Of a stretch of DNA of 64,000 nucleotides, positions 16,105 through 25,391 are shown in pieces. This DNA comes from an uncultured Prevotella sp. (GTDB taxonomy: Bacteria; Bacteroidota; Bacteroidia; Bacteroidales; Bacteroidaceae). A program made the position numbers and the translations under genes. The stretch spans positions 62,001 to 126,000 of the forward strand of contig CAKPZJ010000002.1 in assembly GCA_934204655.1 (NCBI GenBank), in the 5' to 3' direction. The notes under the pieces were generated by a model. It did not search any database. It was not told the DNA's origin and saw only the letters and a program-made list of their open reading frames with translations. Within the stretch, counting starts at the first letter, position 1, and every line of letters begins with the position of its first letter.

Positions 16105-16136
16105 TTTGTGAGAAAGAAATAATTTGCGTACCTTTG
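16105..16136 (+). promoter_or_regulatory. Promoter of tRNA-His
   Basis: TTTG at 16105-16108, 20 nt, then TACCTTTG at 16129-16136; the tRNA begins about 31 nt later. Confidence 0.8.
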
Positions 16137-16167
16137 CACTCGCTTAAAGGATTTAGGCACTTACACG

Positions 16168-16244
16168 GTGGCCGTAGTTCAGTTGGTTAGAGCGTCAGAT
16201 TGTGGTTCTGAATGTCGTGGGTTCGAGTCCCACCTGCCACCCCA
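16168..16244 (+). tRNA. tRNA-His (GTG)
   Basis: Cloverleaf with anticodon stem TCAGA/TCTGA around loop TTGTGGT (anticodon GTG), T-arm GTGGGTTCGAGTCCCAC, and acceptor GTGGCCG/CTGCCAC with one mismatch. An extra G at 16167 can pair with C73, as expected for tRNA-His, and CCA is encoded. It has its own promoter and terminator. Confidence 0.97.
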
Positions 16245-16249
16245 CTACT

Positions 16250-16280
16250 AAAGCAGTTCTGCGGAGCTGCTTTTTTTGTT
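16250..16280 (+). terminator. Terminator after tRNA-His
   Basis: Hairpin AAAGCAGTTC/GAGCTGCTTT ending in a run of seven T. Confidence 0.85.
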
Positions 16281-16444
16281 TCTATACCTTTCCTGTGGGC
16301 CGGGCGACCATCGAAGTGAACTTGATGGTAACATTTTGTTATATTTATGCGGTGTAAAATTGACAAAAGGATATAAATACATCAATAAATAGCGACTTTT
16401 GAAAGTTTTCTGAGTTGTATCTGTCGTTATTGCCACAATTATTA

Positions 16445-16452
16445 GTAACTTT
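16445..16452 (+). promoter_or_regulatory. Candidate -7 element of gltS
   Basis: TAACTTTG, 92 nt before the ATG. No convincing -33 TTTG. The rest of the 16281-16544 gap shows nothing recognisable. Confidence 0.5.
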
Positions 16453-16544
16453 GCAACCGATAGTACGACGAGGGGCCATAGCCACCCCAGTGCCCGTGGG
16501 TACAAGCGTCCGTCTGGACACCGACTCCCCATAACTTGATAGAT

Positions 16545-17792
16545 ATGAACGAAACGATACAATTAGACATGCTGCAGTCAGCAGGTGTCGGTGCCTTGGC
16601 CCTGGTAGTGGGCATGGTGATGACGCGCAAGATAGGTTGGCTGCAGAGGTTCTGCATACCCTCGCCCGTATCGGGCGGCATCCTGTTCTCCGTGGCTACG
16701 CTACTCGTGTACCAAGTGGCCCACATAGAGATAACCTTCGACCCCACGCTGAAAGACGTGTTCATGCTGGTCTTCTTCACCTCAGTCGGGTTTCAGTCCA
16801 ACCTGCGTGTGCTGAGGCAGGGTGGCCGAACCTTAGCCATGATGCTTCTGCTGTTAGTATGTATTATCAGTGTGCAGAACATCGTGCCACTCGGCATTAC
16901 CCACGCCTTAGGTGTCAGTCCCTTAGTGGGCATGGCGGCAGGCTCCATCTCCATGGCCGGCGGACACGGCACGGCTGGCGGGTTCAGCAGTGTGCTCGAG
17001 CAGATGGGCCTTACCGGAGCCGCCACCATCTCCATGGCTGCGGCCACCTTTGGCCTGATAGCCGGGTCGATGATAGGCGGCCCCATAGCCGAGCGGCTGA
17101 TACGTCGCCGCCTCACCTCCGAGCACATGGAACCCAAGGACTACACCATAGACCCCGCCATGGCCGGTATAGAGAGCGACGAGTCGCTGCCTGCCGGTCG
17201 TGCCAAGCACCTGAGTACCCATGAGCAAGAGTTTCAGCAGTACGCTTCGGCCAGTTACGCCCTGCTCATCGTGATGGCATTAGGAACGCTGGCGAGCTGG
17301 GGGCTGCAACTTACAGGCATCACGTTTCCCACCTATTTTGGAGCCCTCATTACCGTCGCCATCGTACGCAACGTGATAGAGCAGACCCCTTGGCGCCGGC
17401 ACCTGGAGGTCGAGAAGATAGTGAGTGTGGGCAATATCAGCCTGTCCATCTTCCTGGGCATGGCCATGATATCGCTCAAGCTCTGGGAGTTAGAGACGCT
17501 GGCCCTGCCCCTCATTCTGATACTCTTAGTGCAGGTGCTGATGATGGTAGTGTTTACCTACTACGTGGCGTTCAACCTGTTGGGGCGCGACTACGATGCC
17601 GCGGTGCTCGTGGCCGGCATCTGTGGTTTCGGACTGGGTGCCACGCCCAATGCCATGGCCAACATGAGCGCCGTATGCTATAAGTATCACTACTCCGTAA
17701 AGCCCTTCCTGATAGTGCCCATCATCGGTGCCATGTTTGTCGATATGATTAACACCGGCATCATCACCCTCTTTCTCAACTGGATGGGCTGA
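16545..17792 (+). CDS. gltS: Sodium/glutamate symporter GltS
   Basis: 415 aa from ATG 16545 (a TTG three codons earlier is in frame). It imports glutamate with sodium across the inner membrane. About ten to twelve hydrophobic segments are present. Family motifs: PSPVSGGILFS near the N-terminus, GSISMAGGHGTAGGFS (first reentrant glycine-rich loop) and GICGFGLGATPNAMANMSAV (second), the inverted-repeat pore loops of the ESS family. A central hydrophilic loop (about 190-240) lies between the two halves. It converges on the tmRNA gene with a shared terminator. Confidence 0.95.
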   Translation: MNETIQLDMLQSAGVGALALVVGMVMTRKIGWLQRFCIPSPVSGGILFSVATLLVYQVAHIEITFDPTLKDVFMLVFFTSVGFQSNLRVLRQGGRTLAMMLLLLVCIISVQNIVPLGITHALGVSPLVGMAAGSISMAGGHGTAGGFSSVLEQMGLTGAATISMAAATFGLIAGSMIGGPIAERLIRRRLTSEHMEPKDYTIDPAMAGIESDESLPAGRAKHLSTHEQEFQQYASASYALLIVMALGTLASWGLQLTGITFPTYFGALITVAIVRNVIEQTPWRRHLEVEKIVSVGNISLSIFLGMAMISLKLWELETLALPLILILLVQVLMMVVFTYYVAFNLLGRDYDAAVLVAGICGFGLGATPNAMANMSAVCYKYHYSVKPFLIVPIIGAMFVDMINTGIITLFLNWMG

Positions 17793-17807
17793 GGGGGCCT
17801 AAAAAGA

Positions 17808-17842
17808 AAGCAACCCACTGAACAGGAGTCAGTGAGTTGCTT
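17808..17842. terminator. Bidirectional terminator between gltS and ssrA
   Basis: AAGCAACCCACTGA (17808-17821) pairs with TCAGTGAGTTGCTT (17829-17842), one mismatch; A-rich on the left and placed between two convergent genes. Confidence 0.85.
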
Positions 17843-17850
17843 ACCAAAGG

Positions 17851-18250
17851 TGGAGCTGGAGGGATTCGAACCCTCGTCCGCACAGTAAAACCATATGCTT
17901 TCTACACGCTTATTCCAGCCTTGGGTTTTCGAGCGTCGGCAAGACCTGGACCACCAACCGCCGCCTTATCCCCGTAAAGTTTCGCCTCCCCGCCCGGGGC
18001 TACCAGGAGACTATTTCCGATAATCCTGCACCGCTAAACCAAGCTGTTTCGGAAAACGAACGCTTGAGCGATGTCTCGTCCCATCACCTTGTGACGGGAT
18101 AAAGCCAGTAATCTACTATGCTTCGATTAGGCAGCGAGAGCGTAATTGTTTTCGCCAATTAATTGTTTGATGACTCCGATTTAGGAGATAGCCACCGAGG
18201 CTCCGCGTGCTTACATACCATTTTAGCCGCCGTCAAATCCAGTCAACCCC
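17851..18250 (-). ncRNA. ssrA: tmRNA (ssrA)
   Basis: About 400 nt. Rescues stalled ribosomes by trans-translation. Read on the minus strand it starts GGGGTTGACTGGATTTGACG and ends with a T-arm (GAGGGTTCGAATCCCTC) and acceptor CAGCTCCA, pairing GGGGTTG with CAGCTCC. The tag frame at 18127-18156 encodes GENNYALAA followed by TAA. The full CCA is not encoded (CCT follows the discriminator). Pseudoknot regions fill the space between tag and 3' end. Standard one-piece tmRNA. Confidence 0.97.
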
Positions 18251-18398
18251 ATGATATGTAATGTATGTGTAGTGATAGTGACTGCCCTGTGGCCAGAGGT
18301 TACTCCGGTGCCCGAGACGCAGCCTATCTTCTGCAAAGATAGAGATTATTTGCAGAATGGCCAAGGGAAAGGGCGAAAATATTTCTTCCGCCCCGTTA

Positions 18399-18869
18399 TC
18401 ATTCACCCTCGACGCGACAGCCGTCGAACCCCATCTCGTGGGCCTTGTCTGGGCCGAAGGTAAAGTATATGGCCTCGCCCTCATCGCACAGCTCGCCGGC
18501 CGAGTTGGTCAGCGTGAGGTGTATGGTCACGATGTTGCGGCGCTGGCCGACGATGTGTCCACGCACGGTGACCAGCGTGTCGGTGGTCATTACAGGTCGC
18601 TTGTACTTTACGTTGAGCTGCATCGTTACACCGGTGGTCTGCAGCTTGCGGTTGATGACCCATCCGGCCACCTCGTCCATCAGCATGCCGATAACGCCGC
18701 CATGTAGCGTGTTGAGCCACCCCTGATAGTTGGGGTCAGGACGCCACTGGGTGAGCACGTCGTCGCCTTCTTCCCAGAAATCTAAGTGCAGGCCCACGGG
18801 GTTGCCTGGTGCGCAGCATACGCAGTTGTAACCCTCGCGGCCATTGTACGGGTTAATAATCTTCTTCAT
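18399..18869 (-). CDS. PaaI-type hotdog thioesterase
   Basis: 156 aa. The hotdog-fold signature LNTLHGGVIGMLMDEVAGWVI (about residues 52-72) carries the HGG and Asp/Glu residues of acyl-CoA thioesterases of the PaaI family. A Cys-rich N-terminus (GREGYNCVCCAPGNPVGL) precedes it, a form seen in a Bacteroidetes subgroup. It probably hydrolyses an acyl-CoA in the cytoplasm; the substrate is unknown. Monocistronic, minus strand, upstream of the tmRNA. Confidence 0.88.
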   Translation of the reverse strand: MKKIINPYNGREGYNCVCCAPGNPVGLHLDFWEEGDDVLTQWRPDPNYQGWLNTLHGGVIGMLMDEVAGWVINRKLQTTGVTMQLNVKYKRPVMTTDTLVTVRGHIVGQRRNIVTIHLTLTNSAGELCDEGEAIYFTFGPDKAHEMGFDGCRVEGE

Positions 18870-18938
18870 CTTCTTATATTATTAATAGGTAGCTCCCTGG
18901 CGGGAACTGCTATTTTTGTGTGAACATCTCTAAGTGCC

Positions 18939-19100
18939 TTAGCTTAATCTGATGGTCAGGAGTTGCCTGTTTGCACCCAGCGATATGGGGGCGTTAAGGT
19001 ACTGCTGCCTTACCTTGATGCGCCGGTCGGCCGCGTGGGCCGGGGCTATGGTGGCCAGGGCTACGATCGCCGTGGCAATGGTGGTACTGATGTGTTTCAT
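18939..19100 (-). pseudogene. Small exported remnant, possibly an N-terminal DUF4980-like fragment
   Basis: 53 aa: a good signal peptide (MKHISTTIATAIVALATIAPAHA) then DRRIKVRQQYLNAPISLGANRQLLTIRLS and a stop. The mature 30 residues resemble the first beta strands of the small domain (DUF4980) that precedes the GH32 catalytic domain in Bacteroidetes fructanases (KxYLNxPIS...DRQxxT pattern, from memory). No continuation of such a gene is seen downstream on this strand, where the thioesterase gene begins 70 nt later. Either a truncated relic or a genuine small secreted peptide; I favour a relic, with low confidence. Confidence 0.4.
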
Positions 19101-19157
19101 ACTGTGTAGAAGTAATAAATAGTCTGAGGGCAAAGTTACTGATTTTTTCTGTACCAC

Positions 19158-19518
19158 CGATGGCCGTTCCCCGTTTTTTGGCCGGCGGGTTCATAAAAAA
19201 GTGCCCACGCCCCCTGTATATTCCCCGGCCCTGGCGGCATCGGTGCTGAGGCACAGGATGTACATCCCAAATCCTGGGACGCGGGTTCGGAGCCTCCGTA
19301 GGTACATCCGCAGTCTTCGGATGGAGCCTCGGACTGGCCCGCAGGCAGCCCCCGGTGGCATGCTCGGCTGATAACGCTATTGGCCGAGGGCGGCTCGGCT
19401 CCACCGGAACCTCATCTCGTAGCTCCGATGCCTATAGGGAGCATCGGCATCCCGCCCCCGGCATCCCCGCGAAGCTCATTTATTGCCCCGTAAGCAGCTG
19501 CAATCAAAAATAATTGAG
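19158..19518. other. Intergenic region upstream of the exopolysaccharide locus
   Basis: About 360 bp, GC rich, no convincing ORF. It contains several short dyads, e.g. CCGATGC (19426-19432) with GCATCGG (19442-19448) and a repeated TACATCC motif near 19260 and 19302. Inverted repeats flanking a promoter, as in phase-variable Bacteroides capsule loci, were looked for and not seen. Confidence 0.45.
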
Positions 19519-19526
19519 TAACTTTG
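19519..19526 (+). promoter_or_regulatory. -7 element of the exopolysaccharide operon
   Basis: TAACTTTG, 49 nt before ATG 19575. A TTG in frame at 19524 overlaps this element and is therefore not the start. Confidence 0.55.
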
Positions 19527-19574
19527 CAACAATTTTACAAAAACAGAGTTAATATATATGTAAGTAGACGACTA

Positions 19575-20195
19575 ATGGCACAGCAACAAACTACAGACGG
19601 CATGGGGCGGGTACAACGGGCCATCAAGCGGGCGGCAGATATAGTCTGCGCAGCCGTGGGGCTGGTGCTGCTCTCGCCGGTTATGGCGCTGATAGCCATC
19701 GCGCTGACCATACAGCACAACGGCCCCGTCCTGTTTACCCAGGTGCGCATCGGCCTGGGTGGGCGCCCGTTTGTCATCTACAAGTTCCGCACTATGAGCA
19801 GTGAGGCCGAGAACGAGGGCCCACAGCTCATCGCCCAGTGCGACAACGACTACTCTACACGGCTGGAGCGTTTTCTGCGTGGCCATCATCTCGATGAGTT
19901 GCCACAGATGTGGAACGTGCTTCGGGGCGACATGTCGCTCGTTGGCCCAAGGCCCGAGCGCAAATACTATATCGACAAGATCATGGAGCAGGACTCCCGC
20001 TACAGTATCATCTATCTGATGAGGCCCGGGCTTACCTCCGAGGCCACTCTGTACAACGGCTACACTGACACCATGGAGAAGATGTTGCGCCGTTTGCACC
20101 TTGACATTCACTATCTCGAACACCGCTCGCTGTGGGTCGACTGCAAGATTATTATTAAGACCGCCCTCAACATTCTGACGGGCCGCAAATTCTAA
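19575..20195 (+). CDS. Initiating sugar-phosphate transferase (small polyprenol-phosphate transferase)
   Basis: 206 aa. It transfers a sugar-1-phosphate from a nucleotide sugar onto undecaprenyl phosphate, the first step of repeat-unit assembly. It has only the minimal catalytic core of the bacterial sugar transferase family: one membrane-associated helix (about 24-46), YKFRTMSSEAENEGP (69-83), and HLDELPQMWNVLRGDMSLVGPRPE (105-128) with the Asp107-Glu108 catalytic dyad. The large N-terminal membrane domain of WbaP is absent, as in PglC-like enzymes. First gene of the locus; wza follows after 5 nt. A second, unrelated initiating transferase is at 32887. Confidence 0.92.
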   Translation: MAQQQTTDGMGRVQRAIKRAADIVCAAVGLVLLSPVMALIAIALTIQHNGPVLFTQVRIGLGGRPFVIYKFRTMSSEAENEGPQLIAQCDNDYSTRLERFLRGHHLDELPQMWNVLRGDMSLVGPRPERKYYIDKIMEQDSRYSIIYLMRPGLTSEATLYNGYTDTMEKMLRRLHLDIHYLEHRSLWVDCKIIIKTALNILTGRKF

Positions 20196-20200
20196 GAAGT

Positions 20201-22699
20201 ATGAAGAAAAACATATTACTGCTCATCCTCGTGCTGGTAATGCCCGCCTGCATGATGGCCCAGTCGTCTATGAGCGACGACCAAGTGATGCAATTTGTCG
20301 TAAAGGAGCACGCCCAGGGCACATCTCAAAGCCAGATAGTGACCAAGCTCATGCAGCGCGGCGTAAACATCAGTCAGATACGCCGGGTGAGGGAGAAGTA
20401 CGACCGCCAGATTAAGAATAAGGGCATGGGAGTGGTGGCCGACCAGGCCGTGAGCACGGCCACCAGTCGTATGCGCCAGAATAACGGTGACAAGAAGACC
20501 GATGCCAAGGCCAAGACCGACCAGCTGATACAGATCGACAACTATCCGCGTACCACGATAGACGATGACGACCGGCTGGCCATGGAGCACGAGTTGGGAG
20601 GCATGCTGCCCACCGACACGGCCGCCCTGTTTCGCCAGCTGATGGCCGAGAAGCAGGCCAAGCGCGTCTTCGGCCGCGACATATTTAATAATAAGAAGCT
20701 CACCTTCGAGCCCAACATGAACATTGCCACTCCGCGCAACTACCGGTTGGGCCCGGGCGATGCCGTGATAATAGACATCTACGGCGCGTCGCAGAAGACG
20801 TTGGAAACCACCGTGTCGCCCGATGGCGAGGTTACCATCGAGGGTTTCGGGCCTGTACAGGTGAGCGGGCTCACCGTGGCTCAGGCCAACGCGCGGCTAC
20901 GCAGCACATTGGGGAGCCGATATCAGAGTTCCAAGATAAAACTTACCGTGGGGCAGACCAAGACTATCATGGTCAACGTGATGGGCGAGGTGCGCATGCC
21001 TGGTACCTACACCCTGTCGGCCTTTGCCACCGTCTTCAATGCCCTCTACATGGCCGGCGGGCCCAACGACCTGGGTACGCTGCGTAACATCAAGGTGTTT
21101 CGCAACAACCGCCTCATCGCCATGGTCGATGTGTACGACTATATCCTCAATGGCAAGGCCAGCAACATCCACCTTACCGATAACGACGTTATCGTCGTAG
21201 GACCCTACGACTGCCTGGTAAGCATCAATGGCAAGGTAAAGCGCCCCATGTACTACGAGATGAAGAAGAGCGAGAGCGTGGGCACCCTGCTCAAGTATGC
21301 CGGCGGATTTACGGGCGACGCCTACACCAAGGCCGTCCGCGTGATACGCAAGACGGGCCGTGAGTACTCGGTCTACAACGTCGGCGAGTTTGACATGAGC
21401 TCGTTCCGCATCGCCGATGGCGACTCCGTATCGGTCGATTCAATCCTGGACCGCTACGAGAACATGGTCGAGGTCAAGGGAGCCGTGTTCCGCCCCGGTA
21501 AATACCAGGTGGGCGGCGACATAACCAGTGTTCGCTCGCTCATAGAACATGCCGAGGGCTGTACCGAGCAGGCATTTACGGCCCACGCCGTGATGCACCG
21601 TATGAAGGCCGACCGCACCCTGGAGGTAATACCCGTAGATATAGACGGCATCATGCAGGGCCGCGTGGCCGATGTGCCCTTGCAGAAGAACGATGTGCTC
21701 TTCGTGCCCATCAAGCAGGCCCTGATGGAGCAGCAGACCCTCACCATACATGGCGAGGTACACTATCCGGGTATATATCAGTATGCGGCCAACGAGACCA
21801 TCGAAGACCTGATACTGCAGGCCGGCGGGCTCAATGACCAGGCATCTACGGTCAAGGTAGATGTGGCTCGCCGCATACGCGACCCCAAGGCCCTGACCAC
21901 CGACAGCGTCATCTCGCAGACCTATACGCTGGCCCTCAAGGACGGGTTCGTCATTGATGGTCAGCCCGGCTTCCGCCTCATGCCTTACGATGAGGTCTAT
22001 GTGCGCCGCAGCCCCGGATTTACCACTCCGCAGAACGTGTACGTAGAGGGGCAGGTGATGTTTGCCGGCACCTACACGCTGGCCCGCAAGAACGAGCGTA
22101 TCAGCGACGTGATACGCAAGGCCGGCGGCGTTACCGACTTGGCCTACGTGTCGGGCGCGCGCCTGTTGCGCCGTACCAGCGAGGCCGAGCGCGCCAAGAT
22201 GCAGGCCGTGACGCGCATTCTGGCTGCCCAGGGAGCCAACAGCGACTCTATCAACGTGGCCCTGCTGCAGTTGGCCGACACCTATCCCGTGGGTATCGAA
22301 CTGGGTGAGGCTCTGAAGCATCCCGGAGGCGACGCCGACCTGGTGCTGCGCGAGGGCGACCAGCTCATCATACCCGAGTACAACGGTACGGTCAAGATTA
22401 GCGGCGACGTGATGTTCCCCAACACCGTGGCCTACGAGAAGGGCAAGCGGTTCAGCTACTACATAGACCAGGCCGGTGGCTTCGGCCAGCGTGCCAAGAA
22501 GAGCCGCACCATCATCATCTACATGAACGGTACAGTGGGCCGTGTGGCCCACAACGCCAAGGTTCGCCCCGGTTGCGAGATAGTAGTACCCAGTAAGCCC
22601 CGGCGCAATCCGGCCGCCATAGGTCAGTGGCTGGGCATAGGCTCATCGGTAGCCTCGCTGGCCACCATGATAGCCTCGCTGGCCAATCTGCTGAAGTAA
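20201..22699 (+). CDS. Polysaccharide export outer-membrane protein (Wza/SLBB)
   Basis: 832 aa. Signal peptide MKKNILLLILVLVMPACMMA, a helical segment of about 130 aa (VMQFVVKEHAQGTSQSQIVTKLMQRG), then the Poly_export domain (NYRLGPGDAVIIDIYGASQ...SPDGEVTIEGFGPVQVSGLTVAQA, about residues 178-235), then around six SLBB beta-grasp repeats recognisable by recurring VxGEVxxPGxY and AGG (VMGEVRMPGTYTL; IHGEVHYPGIYQY; VEGQVMFAGTYTL; ISGDVMFPNTVAY). Longer than E. coli Wza because of the extra SLBB repeats. It should form the periplasm-spanning export channel. A C-terminal hydrophobic stretch (IGSSVASLATMIASLANLL) may contact the membrane. Confidence 0.93.
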   Translation: MKKNILLLILVLVMPACMMAQSSMSDDQVMQFVVKEHAQGTSQSQIVTKLMQRGVNISQIRRVREKYDRQIKNKGMGVVADQAVSTATSRMRQNNGDKKTDAKAKTDQLIQIDNYPRTTIDDDDRLAMEHELGGMLPTDTAALFRQLMAEKQAKRVFGRDIFNNKKLTFEPNMNIATPRNYRLGPGDAVIIDIYGASQKTLETTVSPDGEVTIEGFGPVQVSGLTVAQANARLRSTLGSRYQSSKIKLTVGQTKTIMVNVMGEVRMPGTYTLSAFATVFNALYMAGGPNDLGTLRNIKVFRNNRLIAMVDVYDYILNGKASNIHLTDNDVIVVGPYDCLVSINGKVKRPMYYEMKKSESVGTLLKYAGGFTGDAYTKAVRVIRKTGREYSVYNVGEFDMSSFRIADGDSVSVDSILDRYENMVEVKGAVFRPGKYQVGGDITSVRSLIEHAEGCTEQAFTAHAVMHRMKADRTLEVIPVDIDGIMQGRVADVPLQKNDVLFVPIKQALMEQQTLTIHGEVHYPGIYQYAANETIEDLILQAGGLNDQASTVKVDVARRIRDPKALTTDSVISQTYTLALKDGFVIDGQPGFRLMPYDEVYVRRSPGFTTPQNVYVEGQVMFAGTYTLARKNERISDVIRKAGGVTDLAYVSGARLLRRTSEAERAKMQAVTRILAAQGANSDSINVALLQLADTYPVGIELGEALKHPGGDADLVLREGDQLIIPEYNGTVKISGDVMFPNTVAYEKGKRFSYYIDQAGGFGQRAKKSRTIIIYMNGTVGRVAHNAKVRPGCEIVVPSKPRRNPAAIGQWLGIGSSVASLATMIASLANLLK

Positions 22700-22711
22700 C
22701 CCAGGGAGGGC

Positions 22712-23812
22712 ATGGCCAACCTGTTAGGAGTATCGGATAATTTTTATAGAATTATGAGTGATAATAATACTGTCAATATAGCGCTGGTACTGAAGCGCAT
22801 CGTGGCCCGCAAGAGCCTGTTTGTCAAGGTGGGGGTCATTGCCCTTGTCGCTTCGAGTGTCTACATCTTTTTTGTGCCCCGTTATTATGAGAGCAGCGTA
22901 CTGCTGGCCCCCGAGATTAGCGACATATCGGGCAAGAGCAGTCTGTCGTCAATAGCCTCGTCGTTTGGTTTTAATGTTGGCAACTCGTCCTCGGGTGATG
23001 CCATTTACCCCGATTTGTACCCCGAGCTTATCAATACCAATGACTTCGTGGTCAATCTTATCGGCCATAAGGTGACGACGGCCAACGGGACGCTGACTAC
23101 TACTTATTATGATTATCTTCTGAAGCATCAGAAGGAGAGTCCGTGGCAGTTTCCGTACAAACTGATAGGCGCTGTCAAGCAATGGCTTGCCAAGTCGCCA
23201 TCGGCTGCCTTGACACCCAAGGCCATTAATCTGTTCAAGCTTACTCCAGACGAGACCGCAGTATTCGACATGATAAAGGGAGCCGTCGGCTGTACCATAG
23301 ATACCAAGACGGGCATCATCACCATTACGGTGCAGGATCAGGATCCATTGATAGCAGCCACAATGGCTGACGCGGCTAAGACCGAGTTGCAGAAAGCCAT
23401 AATACGCTATCGTACCAGCAAGGCCCAGGTAGACCTGGACTATTATCGCAAGCTCACCGCCGAGGCCAAGGCTAAGTACGAGCGGGCACGCCAGCTTTAT
23501 GGCAGTTATGCCGATGCCAATACCGAGGTGGTTCTGGAGAGTTACAAGGCTAAGCAGAACGACCTGGAGAACGATATGCAGCTCAAGTACAACACTTACA
23601 GCACCTTGAACACTCAGTTGCAGCAAGCCATAGCCAAGGTGCAGGAGAATACGCCTGTGTTTACGGTTATCAAGGGGGCCACGGTACCCTTGCAGCCAGC
23701 CGGGCCCAAGCGTATGGTCTTTGTGCTTGTGGTGCTTGTCTTTGCGCTGTTAGCTACGGTATTGTATGTATGTCGGGCCGAGTTGGTACGCCTCTTTACT
23801 AAGGGGCTATAA
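22712..23812 (+). CDS. Chain-length determinant (Wzz-family) protein
   Basis: 366 aa from 22712; ATG 22754 (MSDNNTVNIALVLKRI) is an equally likely start. Topology is typical of polysaccharide co-polymerases: an N-terminal membrane segment (FVKVGVIALVASSVYIFFVP), a large periplasmic domain with long coiled-coil helices (about 225-320, RYRTSKAQVDLDYYRKLTAE), and a C-terminal membrane segment (MVFVLVVLVFALLATVLYV) preceded by the Pro/Gly motif VPLQPAGPKR. There is no C-terminal tyrosine kinase domain. Partner of the Wza-like protein encoded 12 nt upstream; it sets polymer length. Confidence 0.92.
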   Translation: MANLLGVSDNFYRIMSDNNTVNIALVLKRIVARKSLFVKVGVIALVASSVYIFFVPRYYESSVLLAPEISDISGKSSLSSIASSFGFNVGNSSSGDAIYPDLYPELINTNDFVVNLIGHKVTTANGTLTTTYYDYLLKHQKESPWQFPYKLIGAVKQWLAKSPSAALTPKAINLFKLTPDETAVFDMIKGAVGCTIDTKTGIITITVQDQDPLIAATMADAAKTELQKAIIRYRTSKAQVDLDYYRKLTAEAKAKYERARQLYGSYADANTEVVLESYKAKQNDLENDMQLKYNTYSTLNTQLQQAIAKVQENTPVFTVIKGATVPLQPAGPKRMVFVLVVLVFALLATVLYVCRAELVRLFTKGL

Positions 23813-23845
23813 GTAGTTAGCTTACTCCTGTTATCCCATATCACT

Positions 23846-25384
23846 ATGCCTACTCGTCAGGACACCAGCACGTCGACTCGCAGCAAGACTATCGCCAAGA
23901 ATACAGGGGCACTGTACCTCCGTATGATGGTGCTCTTGGTGGTAACGCTCTACACATCGCGTGTGGTGTTGCGCCAGTTGGGCATTGTCGATTTCGGCAT
24001 TAACAATGTGGTGGCCGGCTTTGTCTCTATCCTCGCTTTCTTTACCAGTGGCCTGTCCAATGCCGCTCAGCGTTATCTGAGCCTGGGCATCGGCAAGGGC
24101 GATGACGGGCAGACAGCCCTCTATTTTAAGCAAAGTCTGAGTCTGCTGCTTGCCTTTGTGATAGCCATCATCGTGGTGGCCGAGACCTTGGGCCTTTGGC
24201 TGGTGTACACTCAACTCTCTATCCCCACAGAGCGGTTTGGGGCTGCCGTGTGGACATACCAGTTTGCCATCGTGTCCATGGTTTGCTCAGTATTGCAGGT
24301 AGCTTTTCTGTCAGACATTATCGCCAATGAGCGTATGGGTATGTATGCCTACATAGGGCTGTTTGAGGCTTTTGCCCGGTTGGCCATAGCCTATCTGCTC
24401 TCTATCGGTATGGGTGATAAGTTGATATTCTTTGGTTTCCTGTCGGCTGCCGTGTCGGTATTTACCCTTGGTTTCTATGTAGTGTACACCCGGCGCAGTT
24501 TCGCCGAGTGCCGTATAGGCTGGGTGTGGAACACTGGTCTGGTCCGAGAGATGTTGGCCTTTATAGGCAGCACCCTGTTTGGCTGCATGGCCTGGTCGGT
24601 GGGTAACCAGGGCATGAACGTCATTCTCAACATCTTCTTTGGGCCTGTAGTCAATGCAGCCCGGGGCATAGCCGTCCAGGTGAGTGCGGCCATAGACCGC
24701 TTCTCGTCCAGCCTGATAACGGCCTCGGCCCCCCAGATTATTAAGTCGTATGCAGAGCATAACAGCCCTTATATGATAGGTATCATTGAGAAAGTGTCCA
24801 AGTTCTCTTTCTTTCTGTCGTGTACCTTGGCCCTGCCCATTATTTGGCAGACGGGGTTTATCTTGCGTGTATGGCTGGGTGAGGTGCCATCGTACGGCAT
24901 CGTCTTCACTCAGTTGCTGGTTGTCGACTCGCTCATCAATGTATTCGCGCAGCCCCTTACCATTGCAGCTAATGCCACGGGAAACATCCGAGGCGTTCAG
25001 ATATATGGCCGGTGTATCACTCTGCTGTCATTGCCCGTGGGCTACGGAGTACTGGCCCTCTCTGGCGATGCCGTGATGGCCTTTTATGTCATCCTCATTG
25101 CCGATATGCTCTACTGGGTCTACTGCATAGGTTGTGTACACAGGCTTATCCGTATGGAGATAAGCCATTATCTACGTGGAGCCGTCGGCCCGTCGGCTGT
25201 GTTCTTCGTGGCCGCCATGGCTGTATGTTGGGGCGTGCGTCAGATGGTGAGTCCAGGCGGGTGGGGCAGTTTTGCCATTATGACCACATCGTCTGTGATG
25301 GCCTGTATGTTGATAGGCTATTTGCTGTTAAGCAGGGCCGAACGGCAGTTTGTGACCAACTTTATAAGGAGAAAAACTAAATAG
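23846..25384 (+). CDS. Oligosaccharide flippase (Wzx/MATE-like)
   Basis: 512 aa with about 12-14 membrane helices. It flips the lipid-linked repeat unit across the inner membrane. The N-terminus has a short polar segment (PTRQDTSTSTRSKTIAKNTGALYLRMMVLLVVTLYTSRVVL), the usual start of polysaccharide-biosynthesis flippases. Internal landmarks include LGIVDFGINNVVAGFVSILAFFTSGLSNAAQRYL and LFGCMAWSVGNQGMNVILNIFFGPVVNAARGIA. Follows wzz after 33 nt; part of the operon. Confidence 0.9.
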   Translation: MPTRQDTSTSTRSKTIAKNTGALYLRMMVLLVVTLYTSRVVLRQLGIVDFGINNVVAGFVSILAFFTSGLSNAAQRYLSLGIGKGDDGQTALYFKQSLSLLLAFVIAIIVVAETLGLWLVYTQLSIPTERFGAAVWTYQFAIVSMVCSVLQVAFLSDIIANERMGMYAYIGLFEAFARLAIAYLLSIGMGDKLIFFGFLSAAVSVFTLGFYVVYTRRSFAECRIGWVWNTGLVREMLAFIGSTLFGCMAWSVGNQGMNVILNIFFGPVVNAARGIAVQVSAAIDRFSSSLITASAPQIIKSYAEHNSPYMIGIIEKVSKFSFFLSCTLALPIIWQTGFILRVWLGEVPSYGIVFTQLLVVDSLINVFAQPLTIAANATGNIRGVQIYGRCITLLSLPVGYGVLALSGDAVMAFYVILIADMLYWVYCIGCVHRLIRMEISHYLRGAVGPSAVFFVAAMAVCWGVRQMVSPGGWGSFAIMTTSSVMACMLIGYLLLSRAERQFVTNFIRRKTK

Positions 25385-25391
25385 ACAGAGT

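Noticed and set aside
16536..16544. TTG start for gltS
   Set aside because: ATG 16545 is three codons downstream and fits the family's N-terminus; nothing favours TTG.
19158..19574. Invertible (phase-variable) promoter of the polysaccharide locus
   Set aside because: No pair of inverted repeats flanks the -7 element at 19519, and no adjacent invertase or UpxY-type regulator gene is present.
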